A stretch of 64,000 bases of DNA from DATBDN01 sp963715995 (GCA_963715995.1 OY970283.1:2666001-2730000); one strand, 5' to 3'; counted from the stretch's first letter, positions 1 through 8,632 are shown. Numbers and translations: made by a program. Notes: generated by a model not told the origin, from the sequence alone.

Positions 1-31
1 GCAACCGCCGCGTCACGAACACGCGCGCCAT
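1..31 (-). CDS. Start of a hydroxyacid-dehydrogenase-like gene (partial, runs off the left edge)
   Basis: Only ten codons are visible, reading MARVFVTRRL on the minus strand. The ATG overlaps the TGA stop of the upstream flavoprotein gene in a TGATG arrangement, which is typical of translational coupling. This N-terminus resembles D-isomer-specific 2-hydroxyacid dehydrogenases (glyoxylate/hydroxypyruvate reductase type), which often begin MARVFVTR. The product name rests on that short resemblance and is an inference. The coupled start is the better supported part. Confidence 0.4.
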   Translation of the reverse strand, partial: MARVFVTRRL

Positions 32-1464
32 CAGGCCGACACCAGGTCCTCGATCACGGCGCGCGCCGCCAGGTACCCGGGCGCGCCCGTGACCGCACCG
101 CCGGGATGCGCTCCCGAGCCCGCGAGGTAGAGACCCTCGATGCCGCCGAAGCGGCGCGCCCCCGGCCGCTCGCCGAGCATCTCGCCGTGGAAGATGTGGC
201 CGCCGGTGATGCCGAAGCGCTCCTCGAGCTGGCGCGGCCCGAGCACCAGCCGGTCCACGATCCGCTCGGGCAGCCCCGGGCACACCTCCGCGAAGCGCGC
301 GATCGCCACGTCGGCCGCGGCGTCCGCGTCGACGTCCACCGGGAAGCACTGGCAGAAGAGCGACGCCACGTGCCGGCCCGCCGGCGCGAGCGTCGGATCG
401 GCCGCCGTCTGGCACGCCGCCTCGATCCACGGCTTGGCCGCCGGGCGCCCGGCGCGCGCGTCGTCGGCCGCCCGCTGGAGCTCGGCCATCGTGAAGCCGA
501 TGTCGATCGCGCCGTGCCACGGCTCCTCGCCGGGCCACGACGGGAAGTCGGGCAGGCCGTCGAGCAGCAGCATCACCTTCACGACAGGCCCGGGCTGTGC
601 CCAGCCGTCCGGCGCGTCCACTCCGGCCAGCGCCGCCGTGCGCACGGGGTCGGCGTTCGAGAGGACCACCCGCGCGGCCACCTCACGGCCGTCTTCGAGG
701 ACGACGCCCAGCGGGTCCGAGGTCACGCGCGTCACCGGCGCATCGGTGTGCACAACAGCGCCGGCCGCCTCCGCCGCCGAACGCAGAGCGGCCGTGACCG
801 CGCCCATCCCGCCGCGCGCGAACCCCCACGCTCCCGGGCGCCCGGGAACCGCCTCGCCGAGGTCGTGGTAGAAGCCGATGAACGCCGTGCCCGGATCGAA
901 CGGCCCGGCCAGCGTTCCGATGCAGCCCTGGAGCGCGAACGGCACGCGCACCTCCTCCGACGCGATCACGGCGACCTCGTCCGCGATCGGCCCGTCCAGA
1001 ATCCCCTCGCCCACCGCCTCGAGCCAGCGCTCGCGCGACGGCTCCTCCAGCATCAGCGGGCGCGCCCGCCCGGCCGCCGCCTCCCAGCGCGCCGAGAACT
1101 CGGCGTAGCCGTCGGCGTCCGCCTGCGACCAGTCGGCCGCCAGCTGCGCGCGCGTGCGCTCGGCATCCGACCACGTCACGACCTTGCGCCCGTCGGGCAG
1201 CGGGGCGAACAGGTACGGCTCGTGCGGAGCCACCACCAGCCCGTGCGCGGCGAGGTCCAGCTCTTCGATGATCCGCCCGCGCAGGAGCGACAGTGTGTAC
1301 GCGCCCGGCGATGCGCGCACGCCCGGCCACAGCTCCTCCGTGACGCACGCACCGCCGACGATCTCACGCCGTTCGAACACCTCCACCGACAGGCCGGCGC
1401 GTGCCAGGTACGCCGCCGCGACGAGGCCGTTGTGCCCCGCGCCCACGACGACCGCGTCAGGCAC
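31..1464 (-). CDS. Phytoene-dehydrogenase-like FAD-dependent oxidoreductase
   Basis: The 477-residue protein opens with a canonical FAD-binding Rossmann motif (VVVGAGHNGLVAAAYLARAG) followed by the GGACVTEE segment. It ends with a second FAD contact region near residues 445-475 (GLYLAGSGAHPGG). This layout and length fit the NAD(P)/FAD-dependent phytoene desaturase/PYROXD2-like family, which oxidises isoprenoid or other hydrophobic substrates. No crtB or other carotenoid gene is nearby, so a role in carotenoid synthesis is not supported. The stop overlaps the ATG of the next minus-strand gene, suggesting an operon running off the left edge. Confidence 0.8.
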   Translation of the reverse strand: MPDAVVVGAGHNGLVAAAYLARAGLSVEVFERREIVGGACVTEELWPGVRASPGAYTLSLLRGRIIEELDLAAHGLVVAPHEPYLFAPLPDGRKVVTWSDAERTRAQLAADWSQADADGYAEFSARWEAAAGRARPLMLEEPSRERWLEAVGEGILDGPIADEVAVIASEEVRVPFALQGCIGTLAGPFDPGTAFIGFYHDLGEAVPGRPGAWGFARGGMGAVTAALRSAAEAAGAVVHTDAPVTRVTSDPLGVVLEDGREVAARVVLSNADPVRTAALAGVDAPDGWAQPGPVVKVMLLLDGLPDFPSWPGEEPWHGAIDIGFTMAELQRAADDARAGRPAAKPWIEAACQTAADPTLAPAGRHVASLFCQCFPVDVDADAAADVAIARFAEVCPGLPERIVDRLVLGPRQLEERFGITGGHIFHGEMLGERPGARRFGGIEGLYLAGSGAHPGGAVTGAPGYLAARAVIEDLVSA

Positions 1465-1511
1465 GCGCCGCCTCCCGTGTGTGCTGCGCCTCGTTCAAGA
1501 GGCGCCCGACA

Positions 1512-2096
1512 CTACGAAGAGCTCGACCCCGCTGTCGCCTCGGCGAGCTCCTCGTGCTTGCCCTCGCAGAACTCTTCGACGATCTTCTCGCAGAAGGCCG
1601 GCAGGTCGTCCGGGTTGCGGGACGTTGTCAGCCCGCGGTCGACGTGGACCTCTTCGTCCACCCACTTGGCCCCTGCGTTCTCGAGGTCGGTCTTCAGCGA
1701 CGGCCACGACGTCAGCGTCAGCCCGTCGACAACACCCGCGTCGATCAGCGTCCACGGCCCGTGGCAGATCGCCCCGACGGGCTTGCCCGCCTCGAAGAAC
1801 GAGCGCACGAAGGAACGCACGTCGTCATCCACGCGCAGGAAGTCGGGGTTGGCCACCCCGCCCGGCAGCACGAGGCCGTCGTAGTCGTCCGGCTCGGCAT
1901 CCGCAACCGTCTTGTCGACGTCGAACTTGTCCCCGTGGTCGAGGTGCTCGAAGCCCTGGATCTTCCCGTCCTCGAGCGACAGGAGCTCAGGCGTTCCGCC
2001 CGCTTCTTCCACAGCCTCCCACGGCTTCGTGAGCTCGATCTGCTCCACGCCGTCGGTGGCGATGAACGCAATCTTCTTGCCGTCTAGCTTGCCCAT
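1512..2096 (-). CDS. DJ-1/PfpI family protein (type 1 glutamine amidotransferase-like)
   Basis: The 194-residue product spans the whole DJ-1/PfpI fold. The nucleophile elbow is AICHGPW (Cys111-His112), with a conserved acidic residue in the DGVEQIE segment near residue 18. Family members act as cysteine proteases, deglycases or chaperones in stress responses; the substrate cannot be read from sequence. I chose the ATG at 2096 because AAGGAGG sits a few bases upstream (plus-strand 2103-2109). The reading frame is open for another 43 codons, but that extension is low-complexity and unlike the family. Confidence 0.85.
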   Translation of the reverse strand: MGKLDGKKIAFIATDGVEQIELTKPWEAVEEAGGTPELLSLEDGKIQGFEHLDHGDKFDVDKTVADAEPDDYDGLVLPGGVANPDFLRVDDDVRSFVRSFFEAGKPVGAICHGPWTLIDAGVVDGLTLTSWPSLKTDLENAGAKWVDEEVHVDRGLTTSRNPDDLPAFCEKIVEEFCEGKHEELAEATAGSSSS

Positions 2097-2230
2097 GTTC
2101 GGACCTCCTTGGTGATCGTGGTCTCCTCTCTGGCCTACCCGGTATCCGGCTACCGAATCGTTCAAGCGCAGACTGTGTTTCGATGTACACGCGCGGGCAG
2201 GGAGTTCGTCCTGCGCGGGAAGCACCAGTC

Positions 2231-2246
2231 CAGCTACCGGAGGGAG
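2231..2246 (+). promoter_or_regulatory. Duplicated leader/RBS segment, copy 1
   Basis: The 16 bases CAGCTACCGGAGGGAG just ahead of the GTG at 2255 are identical to 3140-3155 ahead of the second paralogue. They contain the Shine-Dalgarno GGAGGGAG that fixes the GTG start of each gene. The identity outside coding sequence shows that the tandem duplication included the leader, or that the leader is conserved for regulation. Confidence 0.6.
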
Positions 2247-2254
2247 TTCTTTCA

Positions 2255-3031
2255 GTGCGACGTCTCGTACTGCTGACCGCAGTTGCAGTCATGGCGATCA
2301 CCGCCGTGGCCTACGCGGTCACCAACACAGTCACTTATTCAGCCAAGGTTTCCCACAAGGGCAAGCCGTCGGTCAAGAAGCCGGCGCCCGCCACCTACAC
2401 CGGGATCCTTCACATCGACACCGACCCGTCGGGCCAGCAGCCCGAGACGGCGCCGGTCACGTCCGTCTACTTCGCCAAGGCGTTCAAGAACAACGCTGCC
2501 TACTTCCCGTTCTGCAACCAGTCAGAGATCGACGGGATGACGGCGCTGCCGGCCAAGTGCAAGAAGGCGATCGTCGGTTCCGGCACCGCCAGCGCGCTTG
2601 CAGGCTCGCCGGGCAATCCATCCAGCCAGTCCGTGCGTGAGGACCTGAACGTCACCGCGGTCAACGGGCCGAAGGGCAAGGCGTTCTACCTCGTCCTCAA
2701 CTCGAAGGAAGGCGCTCCGGTCGCGATCACCAACCGCGTCGTCCCGGCCAAGGTCGTGAAGGCATCGGGAGCGTTCGGGTTCCTGCTGCAGTTCGTGATC
2801 CCGGCGGATCTCCAGACGCAGCTCGGTCTCTCGATCTCGCTCGTCGACTTCAACGTCAAGGTCCCGGGCACGCTCAAGACCGTCACGGTCAAGAAGAAGA
2901 AGGTGAAGCTCTCCTACCTCTCGCTGACCTCATGCAAGGGCAGCCTGCCCGTCAAGGCGATTGCGGAGTTCAAGGACTCGTCGACTGGCGTTGCCAAGCC
3001 AGTTACGTCCACCAGCAGCGCGAAGTGCTGA
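2255..3031 (+). CDS. Secreted protein of unknown function, tandem paralogue A
   Basis: The 258-residue product begins with a signal peptide (VRRLVLLTAVAVMAITAVAYA), so it is probably exported. The GTG at 2255 is chosen for its GGAGGGAG ribosome-binding site; an in-frame ATG at 2183 would add 24 residues before the signal sequence. The mature part is Lys/Ser/Thr-rich and shares blocks with the next gene: ILHIDTDP, GQQPETAPVTS, GSGTASALAGSPG, PVAITNRVVP and the C-terminal SAKC. The four shared cysteines could form disulfides. I do not recognise the family. It looks like a beta-rich extracellular protein and is followed by its own terminator. Confidence 0.75.
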   Translation: MRRLVLLTAVAVMAITAVAYAVTNTVTYSAKVSHKGKPSVKKPAPATYTGILHIDTDPSGQQPETAPVTSVYFAKAFKNNAAYFPFCNQSEIDGMTALPAKCKKAIVGSGTASALAGSPGNPSSQSVREDLNVTAVNGPKGKAFYLVLNSKEGAPVAITNRVVPAKVVKASGAFGFLLQFVIPADLQTQLGLSISLVDFNVKVPGTLKTVTVKKKKVKLSYLSLTSCKGSLPVKAIAEFKDSSTGVAKPVTSTSSAKC

Positions 3032-3060
3032 CAAACGCCAGCTGACTCCGCGTAACCAAG

Positions 3061-3091
3061 AAACGGCCCCGCTCGCAAAGCGGGGCCGTTT
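3061..3091 (+). terminator. Rho-independent-type terminator after paralogue A
   Basis: A perfect 13-bp stem (AAACGGCCCCGCT paired with AGCGGGGCCGTTT) with a 5-nt loop starts 30 bases after the stop codon, followed by a short T-containing tract. The A/T base of the stem would supply the U run. Confidence 0.85.
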
Positions 3092-3162
3092 CGGTTTAGG
3101 GTGGGCACTGGAACACGGACTCGCAGTTCCGACCCGTAACAGCTACCGGAGGGAGAGAGACA

Positions 3163-3924
3163 GTGCGACGGATTGCGCTGCTTTGCGTTGTCGTAGGGGC
3201 ATTGGCCGCCGCGGCAACCGCCTGGGCTGTCACCAACACGGTTACGTACTCGGTGACGCTCAAGCACACAGGTAAGGGCACGGCGAAGAAGCCGGTCAAC
3301 CTCGGCTACAACTCGATTCTTCACATCGACACCGACCCGACCGGGCAGCAGCCCGAGACGGCCCCTGTCACCTCGATCTACTTCCCGAAGCAGATCAAGC
3401 AGAACTCGAAACTGCTGCCGGGCTGCACGCAGGCACAGATCGACGGCAAGGCGCAGATGCCCGCGGCTTGCAAGAAGGCCCAGGTCGGCACGGGCACGGC
3501 ATCGGCACTCGCCGGCTCGCCAGGCTCGCCGTCGTCCAACTCGGTGAAGGAGGACTTGGACGTCACCTTCATCAACGGCAAGAGCGGCAAGCAGATCCTG
3601 CTGGTGCTGAACTCGCAGCCGACAGCCCCCGTCGCAATCACCAACCGCGTGGTCCCTGGCGACCTCTCGGCGGGCAAGGGGCCGTACAGCTACCGGGTTG
3701 ACTTCAAGATCCCACCGGATCTCCAGAACCAGCTCGGACTCGCGATCTCGCTGACTGACTTCAACGTCAAGATCAGCCCGAAGCCGTTCTCGGTCAAGAT
3801 CAAGGGCAAGAAGGCGAAGGTCTCGTACCTTCAGCTGACCGGATGCCCGGGCAAGCTCCCGATCGAGGCCATCGGCCACTTCGCAAGCGGCGACGTGACC
3901 AACGACTCGACGGCCAAGTGCTGA
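3163..3924 (+). CDS. Secreted protein of unknown function, tandem paralogue B
   Basis: The 253-residue paralogue of the preceding gene also starts with GTG after GGAGGGAG and has a clear signal peptide (RRIALLCVVVGALAAAATAWA). The two share the block order VTNTVTYS, LHIDTDP, GQQPETAPVTS, GTASALAGSPG, PVAITNRVVP, LGL-ISL-DFNVK and a terminal AKC. The central region (residues about 60-90) and the Lys-rich segment before the C-terminus differ most. Each copy has its own terminator, so they are separate transcription units or at least separately terminated. Function is unknown; an envelope or extracellular role is inferred from the signal peptide only. Confidence 0.75.
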   Translation: MRRIALLCVVVGALAAAATAWAVTNTVTYSVTLKHTGKGTAKKPVNLGYNSILHIDTDPTGQQPETAPVTSIYFPKQIKQNSKLLPGCTQAQIDGKAQMPAACKKAQVGTGTASALAGSPGSPSSNSVKEDLDVTFINGKSGKQILLVLNSQPTAPVAITNRVVPGDLSAGKGPYSYRVDFKIPPDLQNQLGLAISLTDFNVKISPKPFSVKIKGKKAKVSYLQLTGCPGKLPIEAIGHFASGDVTNDSTAKC

Positions 3925-3949
3925 GACTCGGCTGAGTCGACGCTGTTCG

Positions 3950-3977
3950 GAAACGGCCCGCGCAAGCGGGCCGTTTC
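3950..3977 (+). terminator. Terminator after paralogue B (possibly bidirectional)
   Basis: A perfect 12-bp stem (GAAACGGCCCGC with GCGGGCCGTTTC) closed by a GCAA tetraloop is followed by TCTTCCT. It lies between the plus-strand paralogue B and the minus-strand STAS gene ending at 3983, so it could serve both. Its sequence is close to the terminator after paralogue A, suggesting it was copied with the gene. Confidence 0.8.
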
Positions 3978-3982
3978 TCTTC

Positions 3983-4354
3983 CTACGGCGCGGGAACGTC
4001 GGCCGCGTGGTCGCGCAGCCGCTCGAGCGCGTGCTCGAGGCTCTCGCAACGCGGCGCGAGCGCGTCCACGTTCACCACCGCGAGCACCGAGCTGACCGGC
4101 GACTCCGGCGGCGCCACCAGGTAGAGACGCTGGCCGCGATCGCGCAGCCGCTTCCCGAGCTCGAAGACGAAAGCCACGCCCGCGCTGTCGAGGTACTGCG
4201 TCTCGCTGAAGTCGACGATCAGCCCGGGCGCCGAGTGAGCAACGGCGTTGCGGAGCGTGGTGCCGAGCTCGCGCACGTTCGACGTGTCGATCTCGCCGCG
4301 CACGCGCGCGATTGGAGCACCCTCGTGGTCGTCGAACTTGACCTCAGCCAGCAT
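3983..4354 (-). CDS. STAS-domain anti-sigma factor antagonist
   Basis: The 123-residue protein is a single STAS domain of SpoIIAA/RsbV type. The key phosphorylation-loop motif is YLDSAGVAF with Ser57 as the expected phospho-acceptor, preceded by the beta-strand LIVDFS. In this family the unphosphorylated form binds an anti-sigma kinase and frees the sigma factor. Its start lies 11 nt inside the upstream gene, which carries both a PP2C phosphatase and an RsbW-like ATPase. The two are almost certainly co-translated partners of one switch. Confidence 0.88.
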   Translation of the reverse strand: MLAEVKFDDHEGAPIARVRGEIDTSNVRELGTTLRNAVAHSAPGLIVDFSETQYLDSAGVAFVFELGKRLRDRGQRLYLVAPPESPVSSVLAVVNVDALAPRCESLEHALERLRDHAADVPAP

Positions 4355-6428
4355 CGTCGCCGACCTTGATCGCGCGGCGCAGCTCCACGCTCGTGCCCGT
4401 GTCCTCGCGCCGGATCTTCACGTCGTCCATCAGCGTCTCCATCAGCTTCAGGCCGCGCCCGCGGTGCTGGCCACGTGGGGGGCGCCACGACCCATGGTCG
4501 CGCACGGTCACGAGCACGTCGAGCTCACCACGTTGTGCCTCGACGTCGAAGCTCGCCTCGCCGGGAGCGTAGGCGTGCTCGATCGCGTTGGTGCACGCCT
4601 CGCCCGCGGCCAGCGTGATGTCGTACAGCGCCTCGGCGTCCACGCCCAGCTCGCCCAGCCAGTTGCGCAGCGCGCGGCGCGCGGTGATGAGCGCCTCGGG
4701 CTCGGCCGGCAGCGTCAGCGTCAGCCGATCGGTCGACGCCGGCGCTGTTGTCACCGCCAGCACCGCCACGTCGTCCACGCCCGGGCCGTCCGGCAGGAGC
4801 GCATTCAGCAGCTGCTCGCAGAGCTCGTTCGGGCCCTCGAAGGGTGCTGTCGCCGCGCGCTGGAGGTCTTCGAGCCTGATCTCGATCGAGATGCCGCGCT
4901 CCTCAACCAGCCCGTCCGTGTAGAGCACCAGCGTGCAGCCGGGCTGCAGCCGCGCGCCGGTCTCCTCGTAGCTCGCATACGGCAGCACGCCGAGCGGTAC
5001 GCCGCGCGCGCCTTCGAGCAGCCGCGGCGTGCCGTCGCTCTCCACCACAAGCGGCGGCAGATGCCCCGCGTTTGCGAACACCGCGTTGCGGCCGTCGGGC
5101 TCGACCACCATGTAGAGCAGGGTCGCCATGCGGCCGGGGTTGAGCGACTGCACCAGCCGGTCGAGGCGCTCGAGCACACCGGCGGGCGGATGCCCCTCGA
5201 TCGCGTACGCACGCAGCCCGTTGCGCAGCTGGCCCATCAGCGATGCCGCCGGAATGCCGCGGCCGACCACGTCGCCCATGCCGATGCCCACGCGCCCGTC
5301 CGCCAGCGGAATGACGTCGTACCAGTCACCTCCGACCTCGGTGCCGGCGGCGCCCGGCAGGTAGCGCGCCGCCAGTGCCAGGCCCGGCAGGTCCGGCAGC
5401 CGGTCCGGCAGCAGCGAACGCTGAAGCGTGACGGCGGTCTCGTGCTCGTGCTGGAAGCGACGCGCGCGCTCGATCGCGCGTGCCGCGCGGTCACCCGCGA
5501 GCTGGAGCACGACGGTGTCCTCGGCGGTGAAGTCGCGCGACTCGTGCGTGCCGACGTGCATCACGCCGATGATCCGGTCGTCCGCGAGGAGCGGCACGCC
5601 GAGCAGCGACTTCACGCGTGAGCGCAGGATCGGGCTCAGCACCTCACCGGTCGCCGTGTCCTCGACGATGATGCTGCGCCGCTCGGAAACGATTCGCCCG
5701 GCGAAGCCCGAGCCGACCGGAACGGTGAAGCGCGACTCGACCTCGCCCTCGAGCCCGCGCTCGGCGCGCATCTCGAGCAGCTGCCGCTCCTCGTCCAGCA
5801 GCAGGATGGCCGCGGTGTCCGTGCCCAGGAGCTCGCCGATCTGGCCGAGTAGGTCGTCCAGCAGCTCGTCGAGCGACAGCTTGGTCAGCGCCGCCTCCGT
5901 CAGCCGCTCCAAGCGGCTGATCGTGCCGGCCATCGCCTCGGCCTCGACGCGCGCGACGCGTTCGCGCTGGAGTGCGGCGCGCTGGCGCTCCGAGCGGGCG
6001 CGCTCGGTGGCGTAGCGGATCGAGCGGGTGATCAGCTCGACGTCGGCGCGCGCCTTCACGAGATAGTCCTGCGCGCCCGCGTGCATCGCCTCCAGCGCCA
6101 GGTCGTCGTCGTCGAGCCCGGTCAGCACCACGATCGGAATCTGGGGAGCGACCTGCTGGAGCTCCAGCACGGCCTCGATGCCAGTTGCGTCAGGCAGGTT
6201 CAGGTCGAGAAGCACGCACGAGGCTGAGGCAGTCGCCAGGTAGACCAGAGCGTCGGCCAGCTTCACGAAGTGCGTGACCGCGTAGCCCTGCTCGGCCTGC
6301 GGGTGGTCGAGCATCGTCGTGACCGCCTTGGCGTAGTCGCTGCTGTCCTCGATCAGCACGACTTCCCGCGTCGGGTCGTCGAGCGTGACGGTCGGCGTGG
6401 CCGGTCCGTCGGCTGCCATCGAGTTCAC
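4344..6428 (-). CDS. Response regulator-GAF-PP2C phosphatase-HATPase partner-switch protein
   Basis: The 694 residues hold four modules in order. A receiver domain spans about residues 20-140 (acidic pair Glu27/Asp28, phospho-acceptor Asp75 in VLLDLNLPD, Thr103, Lys125), then a short coiled coil. A GAF domain spans about 180-325. A SpoIIE/PP2C phosphatase spans about 345-550 (GGDWYDVIPL, GIGMGDVVGRG, LYTDGLVEER, VDDVAVLAV). An RsbW-like HATPase spans about 560-690 (AAGEACTNAIEHAY, GRGLKLMETLMDDV). It therefore carries phosphatase and kinase-type functions in one chain, likely acting on the overlapping STAS protein. The input is a phosphorelay through Asp75; no cognate histidine kinase is adjacent. 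Confidence 0.9.
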   Translation of the reverse strand: MNSMAADGPATPTVTLDDPTREVVLIEDSSDYAKAVTTMLDHPQAEQGYAVTHFVKLADALVYLATASASCVLLDLNLPDATGIEAVLELQQVAPQIPIVVLTGLDDDDLALEAMHAGAQDYLVKARADVELITRSIRYATERARSERQRAALQRERVARVEAEAMAGTISRLERLTEAALTKLSLDELLDDLLGQIGELLGTDTAAILLLDEERQLLEMRAERGLEGEVESRFTVPVGSGFAGRIVSERRSIIVEDTATGEVLSPILRSRVKSLLGVPLLADDRIIGVMHVGTHESRDFTAEDTVVLQLAGDRAARAIERARRFQHEHETAVTLQRSLLPDRLPDLPGLALAARYLPGAAGTEVGGDWYDVIPLADGRVGIGMGDVVGRGIPAASLMGQLRNGLRAYAIEGHPPAGVLERLDRLVQSLNPGRMATLLYMVVEPDGRNAVFANAGHLPPLVVESDGTPRLLEGARGVPLGVLPYASYEETGARLQPGCTLVLYTDGLVEERGISIEIRLEDLQRAATAPFEGPNELCEQLLNALLPDGPGVDDVAVLAVTTAPASTDRLTLTLPAEPEALITARRALRNWLGELGVDAEALYDITLAAGEACTNAIEHAYAPGEASFDVEAQRGELDVLVTVRDHGSWRPPRGQHRGRGLKLMETLMDDVKIRREDTGTSVELRRAIKVGDDAG

Positions 6429-6492
6429 GCGAATCCCCGAGCCAAGAGGTCCGTCACTCTATGACGAATCGGCCGCGTCTCAACCACGGTGA

Positions 6493-8478
6493 ATGCTCCA
6501 CAATCCGGTGGCGCGTGCGGACTCCGGTAACAGGAGCGTGACCCGTCTGCGGGCCATCAGGCTCGGGCTGGTGCTGGTCGTCCTCGTGGTGGTCGCGGCT
6601 GTCGTCGTTGTGACACAAACCGGCACGTCGTCACCGCGTGCCGCCGTGCCGGTGCGCATGCCGGTGGCGGATGCGCCGGTGCAGCCGTACGCCTTCAGCG
6701 GCCCGAGCGGCCGGGTGCGGCTCGACGAGGTGTGGGAGTACCGCAGCGACCCGCACGATCGCGGCCTCGCGCACGGCTGGCCGGCGGGCCGCTGGGCCGG
6801 GCGAGCGGTGCACGTGCCCTACGTGCCGAACGCGTGGCCTGTCACCGGGCGGCGCGGGCTCGCCAACTTCAACGGCACGATCGGCTGGTACCGCACTCGC
6901 TTCCGCGTCGCCACCACCCGCACCTACGCGATTCGCTTCGAGTCGGTGCATCACCGGGCCACGGTCTGGGTCGATGGCAAGCGGGTTGCCTCCCACACCG
7001 GCGCCTACATGCCGTTCGAGGCGCACACTGCGCTGCGCGCCGGGCGCGAGCACACGCTGGTCGTGCGCGCCGACTTCCGCGACCCGCTGCAGATGAAGCG
7101 CGACGGCTGGCATCGCGGCTGGTTCAACTTCGGCGGCATCAACCGCGAGGTCACGATCCGCCCGCTCGGCCGCTTCGAGGTCTCGAGCCCGACCGTCGTC
7201 ACGACGCTGCGCGACGATGGCGCGGCGATCGTCGACGTGTCCGCCCGCGTCGTCAACGACGGCGCGCGCGGGACGCTGCGGCTGGCCGGCAGCCTCGCGC
7301 GAGCGGGGCTCCCCGACACGGACTTCACCTTCCGCGCCATGGTGGTCGGAGCCGGCGCGGCCGTGACCGAGCACAGGCGGCTGATCGTGCAGCACCCGGC
7401 GCTCTGGTCGCCTGCCCAGCCACGGCTCTACGAGCTGCGGCTCTCGGCCGGCGCCGACGGCGGCTGGCAGACCGACGTCGGCCTGCGCCAGCTCACGTGG
7501 AAGGGCGCTCGCCTGCGGGTCAACGGCCACCCGGTCGTGCTCTACGGGGCGTCGATCCACGAGGACGCGAAGCGGCGCGGCGACGGGCTGCTGCCATCCG
7601 ACGACGACGCGATCGTCGCGCGGCTGGAGCGCATCGGCGCCAACGCCACGCGCGCGCTCCACCCGCTCTCCCCCGTCCTGCTCGAGCGCCTCGACCGCGC
7701 CGGCATCCTCGTCTGGCAGCAGGTCGGCCCGTTCGACTCGCCCGGCAACTGGATCAAGACAACCGCCGCCAAGCGCCGCGTCGCCACCAAGCGGGTCGAG
7801 GTCGCCGTCGACGACGCCCAGACCCATCCCTCGGTCCTCACCTGGGCGGTGGCGAACGAGGTCGGCGACAACGGCCACCCCGGCGGCCAGGTCGGCTGGA
7901 TCGACCGCACCGCGCGCGCCCTGCACGCGCGCGACCCGTCGCGGCCGGTGGCGATCGACATCTGGGGCACGCACATCCCGCACCACGCCGGACCGATGTA
8001 CCGCAACGTCGACCTGATCGGGGCCACCAGCTACATCGGCTGGTACGAGTCCCCGTTCGGCTCAGCGGCGCACAACGAGCGGCTCATGCGCGGACGGGTC
8101 GCACTGCTGCGGCGCGTGTTCCCGCACAAGCCTCTGGTCATCACCGAGTTCGGTGCCGAGGCGAATGCCGCCAACGCAAGCGCGTCACGAGGCGGCTTCG
8201 GCTACCAGTCGCGGCTGATCGCGCAGCACCTGAGGACCTACGGGTCGCTGCCGCAGCTCGACGGGATGCTCATCTGGAACCTGAGCGACTTCGCGCTGAC
8301 GCCCGCGTTCGGAGGCGGCTCGATCGGCGGGCGCGTGAAGGGCATACGGCTGGTGCGCGGCCTCAACCAGAAGGGCCTGTTCGACTACTCCGGTCACGCA
8401 AAGCCGGCGGCGCGGGCGGCGTTCGCGGCGTCGGCGTCGGTGCGGGCGGCGAACGCCACGGCAGCGGCCGGCGGCTAA
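6493..8478 (+). CDS. Secreted/membrane-anchored glycoside hydrolase family 2 protein
   Basis: The 661-residue protein has an uncleaved-looking N-terminal membrane segment (LGLVLVVLVVVAAVVVV, residues about 24-42). It then has the GH2 order: a jelly-roll sugar-binding domain (FNGTIGWYRTRF, VWVDGKRVASHTGAYMPFE), an Ig-like domain and a TIM barrel. The catalytic acid/base is in WAVANEVG and the nucleophile is the Glu of VITEFGAEA, both intact. Beta-galactosidase, glucuronidase or mannosidase specificity cannot be decided. No good ribosome-binding site precedes the ATG; a GTG at 6538 is an alternative start just before the hydrophobic segment. It ends in a long gene-free region. Confidence 0.82.
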   Translation: MLHNPVARADSGNRSVTRLRAIRLGLVLVVLVVVAAVVVVTQTGTSSPRAAVPVRMPVADAPVQPYAFSGPSGRVRLDEVWEYRSDPHDRGLAHGWPAGRWAGRAVHVPYVPNAWPVTGRRGLANFNGTIGWYRTRFRVATTRTYAIRFESVHHRATVWVDGKRVASHTGAYMPFEAHTALRAGREHTLVVRADFRDPLQMKRDGWHRGWFNFGGINREVTIRPLGRFEVSSPTVVTTLRDDGAAIVDVSARVVNDGARGTLRLAGSLARAGLPDTDFTFRAMVVGAGAAVTEHRRLIVQHPALWSPAQPRLYELRLSAGADGGWQTDVGLRQLTWKGARLRVNGHPVVLYGASIHEDAKRRGDGLLPSDDDAIVARLERIGANATRALHPLSPVLLERLDRAGILVWQQVGPFDSPGNWIKTTAAKRRVATKRVEVAVDDAQTHPSVLTWAVANEVGDNGHPGGQVGWIDRTARALHARDPSRPVAIDIWGTHIPHHAGPMYRNVDLIGATSYIGWYESPFGSAAHNERLMRGRVALLRRVFPHKPLVITEFGAEANAANASASRGGFGYQSRLIAQHLRTYGSLPQLDGMLIWNLSDFALTPAFGGGSIGGRVKGIRLVRGLNQKGLFDYSGHAKPAARAAFAASASVRAANATAAAGG

Positions 8479-8490
8479 CGCGGCCGGCGT

Positions 8491-8504
8491 GTTACCGCGG
8501 TAAC
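8491..8504. repeat. Perfect 14-bp palindrome plus small GC hairpin downstream of GH2 gene
   Basis: GTTACCGCGGTAAC at 8491-8504 is its own reverse complement. It is followed immediately by CACCCC/GGGGTG arms at 8505-8510 and 8516-8521. The site is 13 bases after the GH2 stop codon. It could be a weak transcription stop or a dimeric-protein binding site; there is no T run. Confidence 0.4.
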
Positions 8505-8586
8505 CACCCCAGGGCGGGGTGTCTTCGGGTGGCGGTTTCAGCGGCGCGCTCTCCGCCGACGTGTCAGGGCTCGAGCGGCGTGGTTC

Positions 8587-8632
8587 GCGAGCACCGACCC
8601 TCGCTGGGCAGCTAAGAGGGATCGGTGCTCGC
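8587..8632. repeat. Imperfect inverted repeat in gene-free region
   Basis: The arm 8587-8601 (GCGAGCACCGACCCT) pairs with 8617-8632 with a single one-base bulge, leaving a 15-nt loop. It lies about 90 bp upstream of the three-hairpin array and does not share its loop motif. No coding function is evident here. Confidence 0.5.

Noticed and set aside
106..2087. Long plus-strand open frames opposite the phytoene-dehydrogenase-like and PfpI genes
   Set aside because: They are Arg/Pro/Ala-rich antisense frames created by high GC content. The minus-strand frames carry complete conserved domains and ribosome-binding sites.
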